Below are positions 20,643-32,740 of a stretch of 64,000 nt of DNA, piece by piece. The DNA lies in contig OZ020521.1 in NCBI GenBank assembly GCA_963971425.1, forward strand, positions 1,490,501 through 1,554,500, in the 5' to 3' direction. Made by a program: the position numbers and the translations under genes. The notes below the pieces were generated by a model. The model was not told the origin of the DNA. It saw only the letters and a program-made list of their open reading frames with translations, and did no database searches. This DNA comes from Bryoerythrophyllum caledonicum (Eukaryota > Streptophyta > Bryopsida > Pottiales > Pottiaceae). The stretch's first letter is position 1; each line of letters opens with the position of its first letter.

Positions 20643-23600
20643 ATGGCTTCAAGTGAAGGAGAGGGGCTGCGGCTTGTGGATAAGTTCAATGGAGACAACT
20701 TCAGCCTATGGAAGTTCAAGATGGAGATGATCCTCTCCGCCAAGGACCTATGGGACATCGTGGATCAAACGGAGCTTCCCCCACCACCCACGGCCGATGA
20801 GAAGGACAAGAAAGACTATGAGCGGCGTTGCAAGCGTGCCTTTGCGGTGATTGCCACCAACTTGGTGGACAAGGAGATGGCGCACATCAAGGCTTGCAAA
20901 GGACCAGCGGAAGCGTGGACCACGTTGTGCAACATACACGAGACCAAGAGCCTCTCCAACATCTTGTTTTTGAGAAGGAAGTTCTTCACGGTGAAGATGG
21001 AGGAAGGCGGCGACATGTTGGATCACATCAACAAGGTAAAGTCCCTTGCGGACCAGCTCACTTGTTTAGATGTGCCCGTGAAAGACGAAGATGTTGTTAT
21101 GACTTTGCTTGAAAGCCTTCCACCATCGTACGAGCACTTGATCACGGCCTTGGAGACGCGGCCTGTGAAGGAGCTCACCGTGGAGTTCATTACCGCACGA
21201 CTTATGCATGAAGTGTCCAAGAGGAAGGAGAGGGAACCTCAAGGTGAAGATGCGGCAATGATCTCACGTCAAGACAAGAAGGGCAGCTCTAGCACAAGGC
21301 AAGAGGCGCGTACGTGCTACAAGTGTGGCAAACCGGGCCACATTGCTCGCAATTGTTGGAGCAACAAGGAAGTGGCCAACAATGCAAGAGATGAGGTAAG
21401 CCACAATGACTTTGTGTTTGTGGCCAATGGCGGGGCAGCCAACACCTCCATCAACAATTGGATTGTTGATTCGGGGGCCACACAACACATGACACCCCAC
21501 AAGCATGCCTTTGACACGTATGAGTCCATTTCGGGGCGCAACGTGTTTATGGGAGACAACGGCGTGGTGGAGGTGGTGGGCAAGGGTTCCATCGTGGTGG
21601 AGAGCAACGTGGAGGGCCAGCGGAGGCGCATCGTGGTGCACGACGTGCTCCATGTACCCAAGTTGCATGCCAACTTGCTATCGGTGAGCAAGCTCGTATC
21701 AAGAGGGTTGGTGGTGCAATTCAACACCAAAGGATGTGCGGTGCGCTCTTGTGAAGGTAATTTGATTGCCACATCTTCAATGGAGGCCAACTTGTATCGA
21801 TTGGAGCTCAAGGTGGTGAGTGGGGCTGATGTGGGTTGCCTAGCACACACATCGACCAACGGGCCACTCATGGAGCTTTGGCATAGAAGGATGGGCCATC
21901 TCAATGCGAAGGGAGTCAAGGCGTTGCAAGGCATGGCAAACGGCATGGACCTAGGCAAGGCTCCATCCAATGTGGTGCCATTTGCTTGTGAAGGGTGCAT
22001 TGAAGGCAAGCTTGCAAGGCAGCCCTTCCCTACCGATGGTGCGGAGCGTGCCACCAAGGTGTTAGAGCTGGTCCATTCGGACGTGTGCGGGCCGATGAAG
22101 ACGACATCTTTTGGAGGAGCAAGGTACTTCCTCACCTTTATTGATGACTTTTCAAGGAAGGTGTGGGTGTATGTGCTCAAGTGCAAGAGTGAGGTGCTAC
22201 CACGCTTCAAGGAGTGGAAGAGCTTGGTTGAGAAGCAATCGGAGCACAAGGTGAAGGTATTGCGCTCCGACAATGGCGGCGAGTACACGGGCAAGGCATT
22301 CGATGAGTTCTTGCGCAAGCATGGCATTGCGAGGAACACATCAGCCCCCTACACTCCACAACAAAATGGTGTTGCGGAGCGTGCAAACCGCACCATTGTG
22401 GAGATGGCGCGGTCCATGTTGTATGCCCAAGAGCTTGGGCGTGAGTTTTGGGCTGAGGCGGTGTGTACCGCGGTGTACACACGCAACCGGTGCCCTAGTA
22501 GGGCTCTCCAAGGTATGACGCCCGAAGAAGCATGGAGCGGTAAGCGTCCCACCATCTCCCACATGCGTGTCTTTGGTTGTGTGGCTTATGCAAAGGTGCC
22601 CGATGAGAGGAGGACCAAGCTTGATGCTAAGGCCATCAAGTGCTTGTTCCTTGGATATTGTGAGGGCACGAAGGCGTATAGGCTGATTTGCATGGCAACG
22701 AAGAAGATAATCAAGAGCCCGGACGTGGAGTTCTTCGAAGACAAGGAGTCTTTGAAGGAGCATCCAAGTGGGAGTGTTGATGAAGGACCAGCCCTTGAGG
22801 TGGACGGCTCCTTCAAATCCGATGATGATGAAGAGTTTGAAGAAGAGCCAAAGCCTTTGGTGGTGCAACCAACCCTTTGTGGCCCTTCGGAGAGCTTTGT
22901 GGAGGGAGGGGAAGGCACCATTGATGAAGAGGTGGAGGGCCAGCCCAAGCATGGAGGGCAATTGGCTCCTATTCTTCGTGCGAGGACAAGGAGGGTTGCA
23001 AGGGAGGCTCCACCGCAGCCACCACCAAGGAAAGATGACAACGACACCACGGAGGCGTCTCGGTACTCGAGGAGGGTGCGCAAGCCACTTGGAGAGTGGT
23101 GGAAGAACCACATCTTGCCCCCACGTGATGTGGAGCGTGCAAACGTGGCTGCCATTGCGGAGCCTCACACCATGAGTGAGGCCATACACTCGCAAGATGC
23201 GAGCAAGTGGGAGCTAGCCATGCAAGAAGAGTATGACTCCTTGATGGCCAATGGAACGTGGGAATTGGCACCATTGCCTTCAAACCGCAAGTGTGTAGGG
23301 TGCAAGTGGGTCTTTCGAACGAAAAGGGATGCCAATGGTGACATCGTGAGGTACAAGGCAAGGCTCGTCGCAAAGGGCTTCTCACAAGTTGAAGGTGTGG
23401 ACTTCAATGAGACCTTTGCTCCCGTTGCGAAGTTTAGCACCATTCGGTGCATGTTAGCGCTCGGGGCAGCCATGGACTTGGAGATCCATCAAATGGATGT
23501 GAAGACGGCCTTCTTGAATGGAGAGTTGGAGGAGGATGTGTACATGGACCAGCCACCGGGGTTTGTGCAAGAAGGCCAAGCCCACCTTGTGTGCAAGTTG

Positions 23601-24761
23601 AAGAAGAGCCTTTATGGGCTCAAGCAATCTCCACGTGCTTGGTATGAGAGCTTCCATGCATTCTTCACAAGGGAGGGCTTCACAAGGAGCATGGCTGACC
23701 ATTCATTGTACATCAAGCAAACAACGGACTACTTCATGGCGGTGGTCATCTACGTGGACGACGTGATCTTGTTGGTGAGTGGCATGTTGATGATGAGGAA
23801 GTTGAAGGGCAGCCTTGAAGAGGAGTATGACATGAGTGATCTAGGTGAGTTGCATTTCTTCTTGGGAGTTCACATTGAGAGAGATAGGGCAGCCCTCACC
23901 ATCACCATGCACCAACGGAGCTACATCGAGGGTGTGCTCCAACGCTTTGGCATGGAGGATTGCAAGCCCATTGGCACACCTTTGGATGCAAAGGTGCCAT
24001 TGGTGAAGCTTGGCGATGAAGAGTTTCAAGAGCATGAGGAAGGTATGTTGGATATCCCCTACAAGGAGAGTGTGGGTTGTCTAATGTATGCAATGGTAGC
24101 CACAAGGGCTGACCTTGCATTTGCGGTAAGCGTGGTGTCTCAATTCATGTCCAAGCCCGGTCCTATGCATTGGGCAGCGGTGAAGAGGATCATGAGGTAC
24201 TTGAAGGGCACCATGGAGATGAAGTTGACTCTTGGAGGCAAAGACATCAAACTTCAAGGATATTGCGATGCGGATTGGGGAGGCGATGCAAACACAAGGA
24301 AGTCCACGACGGGCTATGTCTTCTTCCTTGGAGTGGGCGCCATATCGTGGAATAGCAAGCGCCAACCAACGGTGGCTCTATCAACCACAGAAGCGGAGTA
24401 CATGGCGGCGAGCCAATCCGCCAAGGAGGCCATTTGGCTAAGGCAATTGATGGCTGATGTAGGGTATGTGCAATGGGAGGCAACCACCATCATGTGCGAC
24501 AACCAAGGTTGCATTGCACTCGCGAAGAACCCCAAGCACCACTCACGAACGAAGCACATAGATGTGCAACACCATTTCATTCGAGAGAAGATTGAAGATG
24601 AGGTAATTGAGTTGCGGTATTGCCCCACGGAGCACATGGTGGCTGATGTGCTCACAAAGGCACTTGGAAGAGAGCGACATGTGATGATGAGCAAGGCAAT
24701 GCGCTTAGAGTCCAAGGACACCTCGCTAAGTGGGAGTGTTGAGTATAGAGTGCTAAACTAG
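20643..24761 (+). CDS. gag-pol polyprotein of element B
   Basis: 1372 residues, the same protein as that of element A, with the same domain order (gag, CCHC, protease, integrase, reverse transcriptase, RNase H) and the same stop inside the 3' LTR. The frame looks whole. Confidence 0.95.
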   Translation: MASSEGEGLRLVDKFNGDNFSLWKFKMEMILSAKDLWDIVDQTELPPPPTADEKDKKDYERRCKRAFAVIATNLVDKEMAHIKACKGPAEAWTTLCNIHETKSLSNILFLRRKFFTVKMEEGGDMLDHINKVKSLADQLTCLDVPVKDEDVVMTLLESLPPSYEHLITALETRPVKELTVEFITARLMHEVSKRKEREPQGEDAAMISRQDKKGSSSTRQEARTCYKCGKPGHIARNCWSNKEVANNARDEVSHNDFVFVANGGAANTSINNWIVDSGATQHMTPHKHAFDTYESISGRNVFMGDNGVVEVVGKGSIVVESNVEGQRRRIVVHDVLHVPKLHANLLSVSKLVSRGLVVQFNTKGCAVRSCEGNLIATSSMEANLYRLELKVVSGADVGCLAHTSTNGPLMELWHRRMGHLNAKGVKALQGMANGMDLGKAPSNVVPFACEGCIEGKLARQPFPTDGAERATKVLELVHSDVCGPMKTTSFGGARYFLTFIDDFSRKVWVYVLKCKSEVLPRFKEWKSLVEKQSEHKVKVLRSDNGGEYTGKAFDEFLRKHGIARNTSAPYTPQQNGVAERANRTIVEMARSMLYAQELGREFWAEAVCTAVYTRNRCPSRALQGMTPEEAWSGKRPTISHMRVFGCVAYAKVPDERRTKLDAKAIKCLFLGYCEGTKAYRLICMATKKIIKSPDVEFFEDKESLKEHPSGSVDEGPALEVDGSFKSDDDEEFEEEPKPLVVQPTLCGPSESFVEGGEGTIDEEVEGQPKHGGQLAPILRARTRRVAREAPPQPPPRKDDNDTTEASRYSRRVRKPLGEWWKNHILPPRDVERANVAAIAEPHTMSEAIHSQDASKWELAMQEEYDSLMANGTWELAPLPSNRKCVGCKWVFRTKRDANGDIVRYKARLVAKGFSQVEGVDFNETFAPVAKFSTIRCMLALGAAMDLEIHQMDVKTAFLNGELEEDVYMDQPPGFVQEGQAHLVCKLKKSLYGLKQSPRAWYESFHAFFTREGFTRSMADHSLYIKQTTDYFMAVVIYVDDVILLVSGMLMMRKLKGSLEEEYDMSDLGELHFFLGVHIERDRAALTITMHQRSYIEGVLQRFGMEDCKPIGTPLDAKVPLVKLGDEEFQEHEEGMLDIPYKESVGCLMYAMVATRADLAFAVSVVSQFMSKPGPMHWAAVKRIMRYLKGTMEMKLTLGGKDIKLQGYCDADWGGDANTRKSTTGYVFFLGVGAISWNSKRQPTVALSTTEAEYMAASQSAKEAIWLRQLMADVGYVQWEATTIMCDNQGCIALAKNPKHHSRTKHIDVQHHFIREKIEDEVIELRYCPTEHMVADVLTKALGRERHVMMSKAMRLESKDTSLSGSVEYRVLN

Positions 24762-24971
24762 TATAGAAAGGTAGGACCAGCCCTACCTTAGAAGATAAGA
24801 AGTAGAAAAGGGTAGCTTGGTGTCATTGTCCCATAAGGATTACAATCAAGGGCTGATGTATTCCATTGATAAGAAGAGCATGGGAAGTGGGAGAATTCAC
24901 CTCTCTCATTGCAAGCTTTACCACCAACTTGTTCATTCTTCATTCTCTTCCTTTCATTTCATTCTTCAATA
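24737..24971 (+). repeat. 3' LTR of element B
   Basis: 235 bp, reads as identical to 19823-20057; followed by the AATTC duplication. Confidence 0.95.
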
Positions 24972-24976
24972 AATTC

Positions 24977-27526
24977 CCATGTGCCATTTGCTATGAGTGA
25001 GTCATACTCCTCGTGCATTGCTTTCTCCCACTTGCTCGCATCCTCCGATTGCATAGCTTCGCACATGTTCAATGGATCATCGAGATGTGCCACGTTGGCT
25101 CGCTCCACTTCATGTTGTGGCAAGATGTGGTTCATCCACCACTCTCCAAGCGCCCGCCGCTCCCTTCGTGGATACCGAGGCTCTTCAACACTTCCTTCCC
25201 CTTCGTTAACACTTGGTGTTGGCGTTGACGAAGGTGCCTCCGTTACACCTTCTTCTTGGGCATGCGCTTGCTCCTCCTTCTTTGCATCACCGCCTTCACA
25301 ATCTTTTGTGGAAGCTTGGTTTGGAGATTCGTCCACCAACACCAACGGCGGTGTATCACTCCCACTTGGACTCATCGCCAAACCATGACCAACGCTAGTG
25401 CTATCTTCAACGAAGACTACATCACGACTTCGAATGATCTTCCCCGTCTCTACACACATGAGGCGATATGCCTTCGTACCCTCACAATAGCCAAGAAACA
25501 AACATTTGGTGCCCTTTGCATCGAGCTTACCCCTCTTGGCTTGTGGCACCATTGCATATGCGATACAACCAAAGACTCGCATGTGTGCAATGCATGGCCT
25601 GCGACCGCTCCAAGCCTCTTGTGGTGTGATGGTGACAAGAGCCCTTGTTGGACACCGATTGCGAATGTACACCGCATTCGTCACCGCTTCCGCCCAAAAC
25701 TCAAGCTTGAGGTGTTGAGCATGAATCATGCTCCTTGCCATCTCCACAATGGTGCGGTTGGCACGCTCCGCAACTCCATTTTGCTCGGGCGTGAATGGAG
25801 TTGATGATTGCCTCTCGATGCCATGCTTCTTCAAGAAACGTTGAAAGGCCTTAGAAATGAACTCCCCACCATTGTCCGATCGAAACGCCTTGATCTTGTG
25901 CTCCGATTGCGTCTCTACAAGCGCCTTGAACTCCTTGAACTTCTCAAGGCACTCCCCCTTCGTCTTCAACGTATACAACCACACCTTCCTTGAAAAATCA
26001 TCAATGAAGGTGACGAAGTACCTTGATCCACCAATCGACATGGTCCTCATTGGACCACACACGTCCGAGTGCACAATCTCCAAAGGCTTGGATGCACGAG
26101 TTCCTCCATCCTTTGGAAATGGTGCCCTATGATGTTTGCCATATACACATCCTTCGCAAAAGGACATAGAAGCTTCCTCCTTGTCAAGGGTCAAACCACT
26201 TACCATACTTTGAAGAAACCGCACACTTCTCACATTCAAATGTCCAAGTCGACGATGCCAAAGCTCCATTGAATCACGCTTCGTTGATGGTTGTGCCAAG
26301 TTGGCCGCATCCGCCTCAAACACCTTGTTGAAGGTCACTTGGTACAAGTTGTCTTCCCGGGGTGCCACCGCAAGTACATCTCCGTTTGGTGCTCTCAAAG
26401 TGCACCCGTCGACATTGAATTGCACTTTCATTCCACTTGTGACAAGCTTGCTCACCGAGAGCAAGTTGGCTTGCAATTTTGGCACATGGAGGACATCCTT
26501 GAGGGTAATCCTCTTCGCACATCCCCTCACATGCACTTCCACAACAATGGAACCTACTGCAATGGCATCCACAACACTATCGTCACCCAAATGCACGTTG
26601 CGCGAGGTAATTACCTCATATGTGTCAAATGCCGCCCTATGTGGTGTCATGTGTTTTGTGGCGCCCGAATCCATGATCCACTTGCACAACGACATGGAAT
26701 GAGGTCCATCTTGAGTTGCAAATGCATAGTCATCATCCTCCTTCGCATGGTTGGCATTTTCCTTCTCCTTTGCTTGATTCGCATTGTCGCGCTCCCACTT
26801 CTTGGGCTTGAAACAATTTCGTGCAATGTGGCCCGGTTTGCCGCAATTGTAACACACCTTTGGCTCGCCACGAGAAGATGAGCCGCCCGACTTGCTTTGC
26901 TTTGATACCAAAGCCGTGTCGTCACCATGGGGCTCTTTCTCCTTGCGCTTGGATACTTCGTGCATCATTCGCGCCACTACAAACTCCATGGTGAGATCCT
27001 TCATGCGTAAGGTCTCCAACGCGGTGATCAAGTTCTCAAATGAAGGTGGCAAGCTTTCAAGCAAGGTCATGACCACATCTTCATCTCTCACGGGGACCTC
27101 CAAGCATGTGAGTTGATCCGCGAGGGCCTTCACTTGATTGATGTGGGTCAACAAGTCATCACCTTCTTGCATCTTGATGGTGAAGAATTTGCGGCGAATG
27201 AAGAGGATGTTCGACAAACTCTTCGTCTCGTGGATGTTGCACAATGTCTTCCATGCTTCCGCTGGTCCTTTGCAATTCTTGATGTGGGCAAGTTGGTTAT
27301 CCACCAAATTGAGCCCAATCACCGACATGGCCTTCTTCACACGCCGATTGTAGTCCTTTATCACCTTTGGCTCATCATCGAATGATGGAGGCTCCTCGGT
27401 CTCCTCAACGATCTCCCAAAGGTCCATGGACTCCAACACCATCTCCATTTTGAACTTCCAAAGGTTGAAGTTGTCCCCTTTGAACTTGTCAATGACCCTC
27501 GCACTCTCGTTCTCAAATGTGGCCAT
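24977..27526 (-). pseudogene. element C gag, protease, integrase and start of RT
   Basis: Minus strand from ATG 27526 (MATFENESARVIDKFKGDNF). Gag, CCHC knuckle CYNCGKPGHIARNC (about 26815-26860), protease MDSGATKHM, integrase HSDVCGP, FIDDFSRKVW and NGVAERANR, ending at the start of RT where element B lies. The frame is open up to the B insertion. Confidence 0.92.
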
Positions 27527-27540
27527 GTTTACACTCTTAC

Positions 27541-27965
27541 ACTCAAATCAGCCCCTTCTAGTTTCTAATGTGCACAAATGCACCACAATCACTCAAATGA
27601 GCCCCTTCTAGGCTCCAATGTGCATGCAAGCACCTCAAAAACTCACATTAGCCCCTTTAGAGCTCTAATACACACCTAGGCAACTCACACACTCCAATCA
27701 ACCCCTTCAAGGCTCTAATGTGCAAGTTTGCACTCAAATCAATCAAACAAGTCTCTTCTAAGCTCAAACGTGCAAGGTGCAACTCAAACACTCAAATCCA
27801 ATCGTTTAAGACTCAAATGGACACCTTTGCACCTCATCTAATCAAATCAGCCCCTCATTTGCTCATACATGCAAATAGGGACTTCAATAACCTCAATGAG
27901 CTTCACATAGACTCTAATGTGCATCTAAGCACCTCCTTCACTCAAATCAGCACTTTTAGAGAGTA
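27541..27965 (-). repeat. 50-bp tandem repeats in the element C leader
   Basis: Eight or nine imperfect units of 44-55 bp, each with ACTCAAATCAGCCCCTTCTA-like and CTCTAATGTGCA-like parts on the plus strand. They fill the untranslated leader between the primer site and gag. Confidence 0.75.
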
Positions 27966-28258
27966 AACAAGCACATGCACAATGGTTGAACACTTACAAG
28001 GTTCAAACTCTTGAATGTGTACCACCGCCGCTCCTCCCAACTTCTTGTGCCTTCCCAATCACCTGCAATGCTCCAAATTCGCTCTTGTGCACTCTAATGC
28101 TTCAAACAAGCCCGTGTGCACCTCCAAAGCTCCAAATCAACCCTTGTGCATCTCCTTGGCTCCAAATCAGCCCTTGAACTCCTCCAACACACGAAAGACA
28201 CAAGTGACCTCCTCCGCACAACTTTGCAACTATAACTCTTCACTAGCAACTCGCATGA

Positions 28259-28272
28259 GTGGGCCCATAACC
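28259..28272 (-). promoter_or_regulatory. primer-binding site of element C, half-tRNA type
   Basis: GTGGGCCCATAACC on the plus strand directly adjoins the LTR start TATTGAAG at 28273. Confidence 0.8.
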
Positions 28273-28689
28273 TATTGAAGTAAATAGAAGAAGAGAGATG
28301 GTTGCACTAGCAAAGATACACACAAGGTAGTACAAACAATGCTTGGAATGAGATGTTTGCCTTCTTTCGAAGGCCTTTACTTATACCATTGCACAAGACA
28401 CATTCCTAGTGCCTTCTCATGCAACTTCCATGTCTTTACAACCCACATGGGCGTCATGGCCGCCCAAAGACTTTTGCCCCCACCCACTTGACTTTCATGC
28501 CCCTACTTTGACTTGGCTAAGTCAACACAAGTGGGCTGGTCCTTCTCCTTTGACTTTGCCTTGCCCATGTGCAACATGTGCCAATACACCTCTCTCCATT
28601 TTCTCCCATTTTACTCCCGCCCTTTCATTCTACCTCAATACAACTATTTACAATGCCGTAATAACTACGAGCAACACTATACTCCAACA
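28273..28689 (-). repeat. 5' LTR of element C (417 bp)
   Basis: Two differences from 17931-18347; followed by the TATCC duplication. Confidence 0.94.
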
Positions 28690-31600
28690 TATCCCTCTCA
28701 ATGTGAACTCCCAAGAAGAAATGCAACTCACCAAGATCACTCATGTCATACTCCTCTTCAAGGCTGCCCTTCAACTTGCTCATCATCAACATGCCACTTA
28801 CCAACAAGATCACGTCGTCCACGTATATGACCACCGCCATGAAGTAGTCCGTTGTTTGCTTGATGTACAATGAATGGTCAGCCATGTTCCTTGTGAAGCC
28901 CTCCCTTGTGAAGAATGCATGGAAGCTCTCATACCAAGCACGTGGAGATTGCTTGAGCCCATAAAGGCTCTTCTTCAACTTGCACACAAGGTGGGCTTGG
29001 CCTTCTTGCACAAACCCCGGTGGCTGGTCCATGTACACATCCTCCTCCAACTCTCCATTCAAGAAGGCCGTCTTCACATCCATTTGATGGATCTCCAAGT
29101 CCATGGCTGCCCCGAGCGCTAACATGCACCGAATGGTGCTAAACTTCGCAACGGGAGCAAAGGTCTCATTGAAGTCCACACCTTCAACTTGTGAGAAGCC
29201 CTTTGCAACCAACCTTGCCTTGTACCTCACGATGTCACCATTGGCATCCCTCTTCGTTCGAAAGACCCACTTGCACCCTACACGCTTGCGGTTTGAAGGC
29301 AATGGTGCCAACTCCCACGTTCCATTGGCCATCAAGGAGTCATACTCTTCTTGCATGGCTAGCTCCCACTTGCTCGCATCTTGCGAGTGTATGGCCTCAC
29401 TCATGGTGTGAGGCTCCGCAATGGCAGCCACGTTTGCACGTTCCACATCACGTGGAGGCAAGATGTGGTTCTTCCACCACTCTCCAAGTGGCTTGCGCAC
29501 CCTCCTTGAGTACCGAGACGCCTCCGTGGTGTCGTTGTCATCTTTCCTTGGTGGTGGCTGCGGTGGAGCCTCCCTTGCAATCCTCCTCGTCCTCGCACGA
29601 ATAATAGGAGCCGATTGCCCTCCTTGCTTGGGCTGGCCCTCCACCTCTTCATCAATGGTGCCTTCCCCTCCCTCCACAAAGCTCTCCGAAGGGCCACAAA
29701 GGGCTGGTTGCACCACCAAAGGCTTTGGCTCTTCTTCAAACTCTTCATCATCATCGGATTTGAAAGAGCCGTCCACCTCAATGGCTGGTCCTTCATCAAC
29801 ACTCCCACTTGGACGCTCCTTCAAAGACTCCTTGTCTTCGAAGAACTCCACGTCCGGGCTCTTGATTATCTTCTTCGTTGCCATGCAAATCAGCCTATAC
29901 GCCTTCGTGCCCTCACAATATCCAAGGAACAAGCACTTGATGGCCTTTGCATCAAGCTTGGTCCTCCTCTCATCGGGCACCTTTGCATAAGCCACACAAC
30001 CAAAGACACGCATGTGAGAGATGGTGGGACGCTTATCGCTCCATGCTTCTTCGGGCGTCACACCTTGGAGAGCCCTACTAGGGCACCGGTTGCGTGTGTA
30101 CACCGTGGTACACACCGCCTCAGCCCAAAACTCACGCCCAAGCTCTTGGGCATACAACATGGACCACGCCATCTCCACTATGGTGCGATTTGCACGCTCC
30201 GCAACACCATTTTGTTGTGGAGTGTAGGGGGCTGATGTGTTCCTCGCAATGCCATGCTTGCGCAAGAACTCATCGAATGCCTTGCCCGTGTACTCGCCGC
30301 CATTGTCGGAGCGCAATACCTTCACCTTGTGCTCCGATTGCTTCTCAACCAAGCTCTTCCACTCCTTGAAGCGTGGTAGCACCTCACTCTTGCACTTGAG
30401 CACATACACCCACACCTTCCTTGAAAAGTCATCAATGAAGGTGAGGAAGTACCTTGCTCCTCCAAAAGATGTCGTCTTCATCGGCCCGCACACGTCCGAA
30501 TGGACCAGCTCTAACACCTTGGTGGCACGCTCCGCACCAACGGTAGGGAAGGGCTGCCTTGCAAGCTTGCCTTCAATGCACCCTTCACAAGCAAATGGCA
30601 CCACATTGGATGGAGCCTTACCTAGGTCCATGCCGTTTGCCATGCCTTGCAACGCCTTGACTCCCTTTGCATTGAGATGGCCCATCCTTCTATGCCAAAG
30701 CTCCATGAGTGGCCCGTTGGCTGATGTGTGTGCTAGGCAACCCACATCAGCCCCACTCACCACCTTGAGCTCCAATCGATACAAGTTGGCCTCCATTGAA
30801 GATGTGGCAATCAAATTACCTTCACAAGAGCACACCGCACATCCTTTGGTGTTGAATTGCACCACCAACCCTCTTGATACGAGCTTGCTCACCGATAGCA
30901 AGTTGGCATGCAACTTGGGCACATGGAGCACGTCATGCACCACGATGCGCCTCCGTTGGCCCTCCACGTTGCTCTCCACCACGATGGAACCCTTGCCCAC
31001 CACCTCCACCACGCCGTTGTCTCCCATAAACACGTTGCGCCCCGAAATGGGCTCATACGTGTCAAAGGCATGCTTGTGGGGTGTCATGTGTTGTGTGACC
31101 CCCGAATCAACAATCCAATTGTTCATGGAGGTGTTGGCTGCCCCGCCATTGGCCACAAACACAAAGTCATTATGGCTTATCTCATCTTCTTTGTTGCTCC
31201 AACAATTGCGAGCAATGTGGCCCGGTTTGCCACACTTGTAGCACGTACGTGCCTCTTGCCTTGTGCTAGAGCTGCCCTTCTTGTCTTGACGTGAGATCAT
31301 TGCCGCATCTTCACCTTGAGGTTCCCTCTCCTTCCTCTTGGACACTTCATGCATAAGTCGTGCGGTAATGAACTGCACGGTGAGCTCCTTCACGGGCCGC
31401 GTCTCCAAGGCCGTGATCAAGTGCTCGTACGATGGTGGAAGGCTTTCAAGCAAAGTCATAACAACATCTTCGTCTTTCACGGGCACATCTAAACAAGTGA
31501 GCTGGTCCGCAAGGGACTTTACCTTGTTGATGTGATCCAACATGTCGCCGCCTTCTTCCATCTTCACCGTGAAGAACTTCCTTCTCAAAAACAAGATGTT

Positions 31601-31915
31601 GGAGAGGCTCTTGGTCTCGTGTATGTTGCACAACGTGGTCCACGCTTCCGCTGGTCCCTTGCAAGCCTTGATGTGCGCCATCTCCTTGTCCACCAAGTTG
31701 GTGGCAATCACCGCAAAGGCACGCTTGCAACGCCGCTCATAATCTTTCTTGTCCTTCTCATCGGCCGTGGGTGGTGGGGGCAACTCCGTTTGATCCACGA
31801 TGTCCCATAGGTCTTTGGCGGAGAGGATCATCTCCATCTTGAACTTCCATAGGCTGAAATTGTCTCCATTGAACTTGTCCACGAGCCGTAGCCCCTCTCC
31901 TTCACTTGAAGCCAT
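28690..31915 (-). pseudogene. element D gag to RT piece
   Basis: Minus strand from ATG 31915 (MASSEGEGLRLVDKFNGDNF): gag, CCHC, protease, integrase and most of the reverse transcriptase up to the point where C is inserted. Close in sequence to A. Confidence 0.92.
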
Positions 31916-32486
31916 AGCTTGGTGTGGAGTAGCTCCCACTCACTCCAAGCACTTCAGCCCTCTTCACAAGACCCTCGCAACTCCTATGCACTCAAAACAC
32001 TATTCCAAGTGCACATGCAAGTGCAAATCAGCCCTACTAGTGTCACTTGCAACCCTAAGCTCTGCCTTTAGCACCTCTAGGGTAAATGACCACTCTAAAC
32101 ACTCAAATCAGCACCTCTAGTGCTACACACGACCCTAGGCACTCACCTTGGCACCTCTAGTTCACATCAGCCCCTCTTCAAGTGCACATCCACTAAACTC
32201 ACTAGTTTAGACACTAGTGCAACACCATGCACTCTAATGCACTTAAACGGGCACTCCAAACATCAAGAGCACAATCCCAAGGTCATATGTGCTGACCTAA
32301 CCCTAAATCAAGACACATGAAACCCTAGTTGCTCCAATGAGCCTCAAATCCACCCAAACGACCTCTCAACAACACAACAACAAGCAAACACTCACCAAGG
32401 CACAATGTTGAGCAATGCAGCTCTCCCAAGGTGCTCCAAGCTTGCTCCAAGTAGATCAGCCCTCCCCTCCTTCGCAACTCACGTTC

Positions 32487-32500
32487 GTGGGCCCATAACC
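32487..32500 (-). promoter_or_regulatory. primer-binding site of element D, half-tRNA type
   Basis: GTGGGCCCATAACC on the plus strand adjoins the LTR at 32501. Confidence 0.8.
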
Positions 32501-32735
32501 TATTGAAGAATGAAATGAAAGGAAGACAATGAAGAATGAAGAGATTGGTGGTAAAGCTTGCAATGAGAGAGGTGAATTCTCCCACTTCGCATGCTCTTCT
32601 TATCAATGGAATACATCAGCCCTTGATTGTAATCCTTATGGGACAATGACACCAAGCTACCCTTTTCTACTTCTTATCTTCTAAGGTAGGGCTGGTCCTA
32701 CTTTTCTATACTAGTTTAGCACTCTATACTCAACA
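32501..32735 (-). repeat. 5' LTR of element D
   Basis: 235 bp; two differences from 16841-17075; followed by the AGGGG duplication. Confidence 0.93.
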
Positions 32736-32740
32736 AGGGG

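Larger units (their letters stand above)
19823..24971 (+). mobile_element. Element B: copia (family 1), innermost, looks whole
   Basis: 5149 bp, target duplication AATTC at 19818-19822 and 24972-24976, inserted in C's pol in opposite orientation. Every position is offset by exactly 10114 from element A and no difference was seen by eye. LTRs 19823-20057 and 24737-24971, primer site 20058-20071. It is the youngest layer. Confidence 0.96.
17931..28689 (-). mobile_element. Element C: copia (family 2) inside D, itself split by B
   Basis: Minus orientation. LTRs 17931-18347 and 28273-28689 (417 bp each, two differences seen). Target duplication TATCC at 17926-17930 and 28690-28694. Primer site on the minus strand at 28259-28272. 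Leader with 50-bp repeats, gag start at 27526. Without element B and its duplicated AATTC, C is about 5.6 kb. Confidence 0.95.
16841..32735 (-). mobile_element. Element D: copia (family 1) inside E, itself split by C
   Basis: Minus orientation. LTRs at 16841-17075 and 32501-32735 (235 bp each, two differences seen). Target duplication AGGGG on both sides. Primer site on the minus strand at 32487-32500. Apart from element C, inserted at a TATCC target, the coding parts are open. It closely resembles A/B. Confidence 0.94.
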
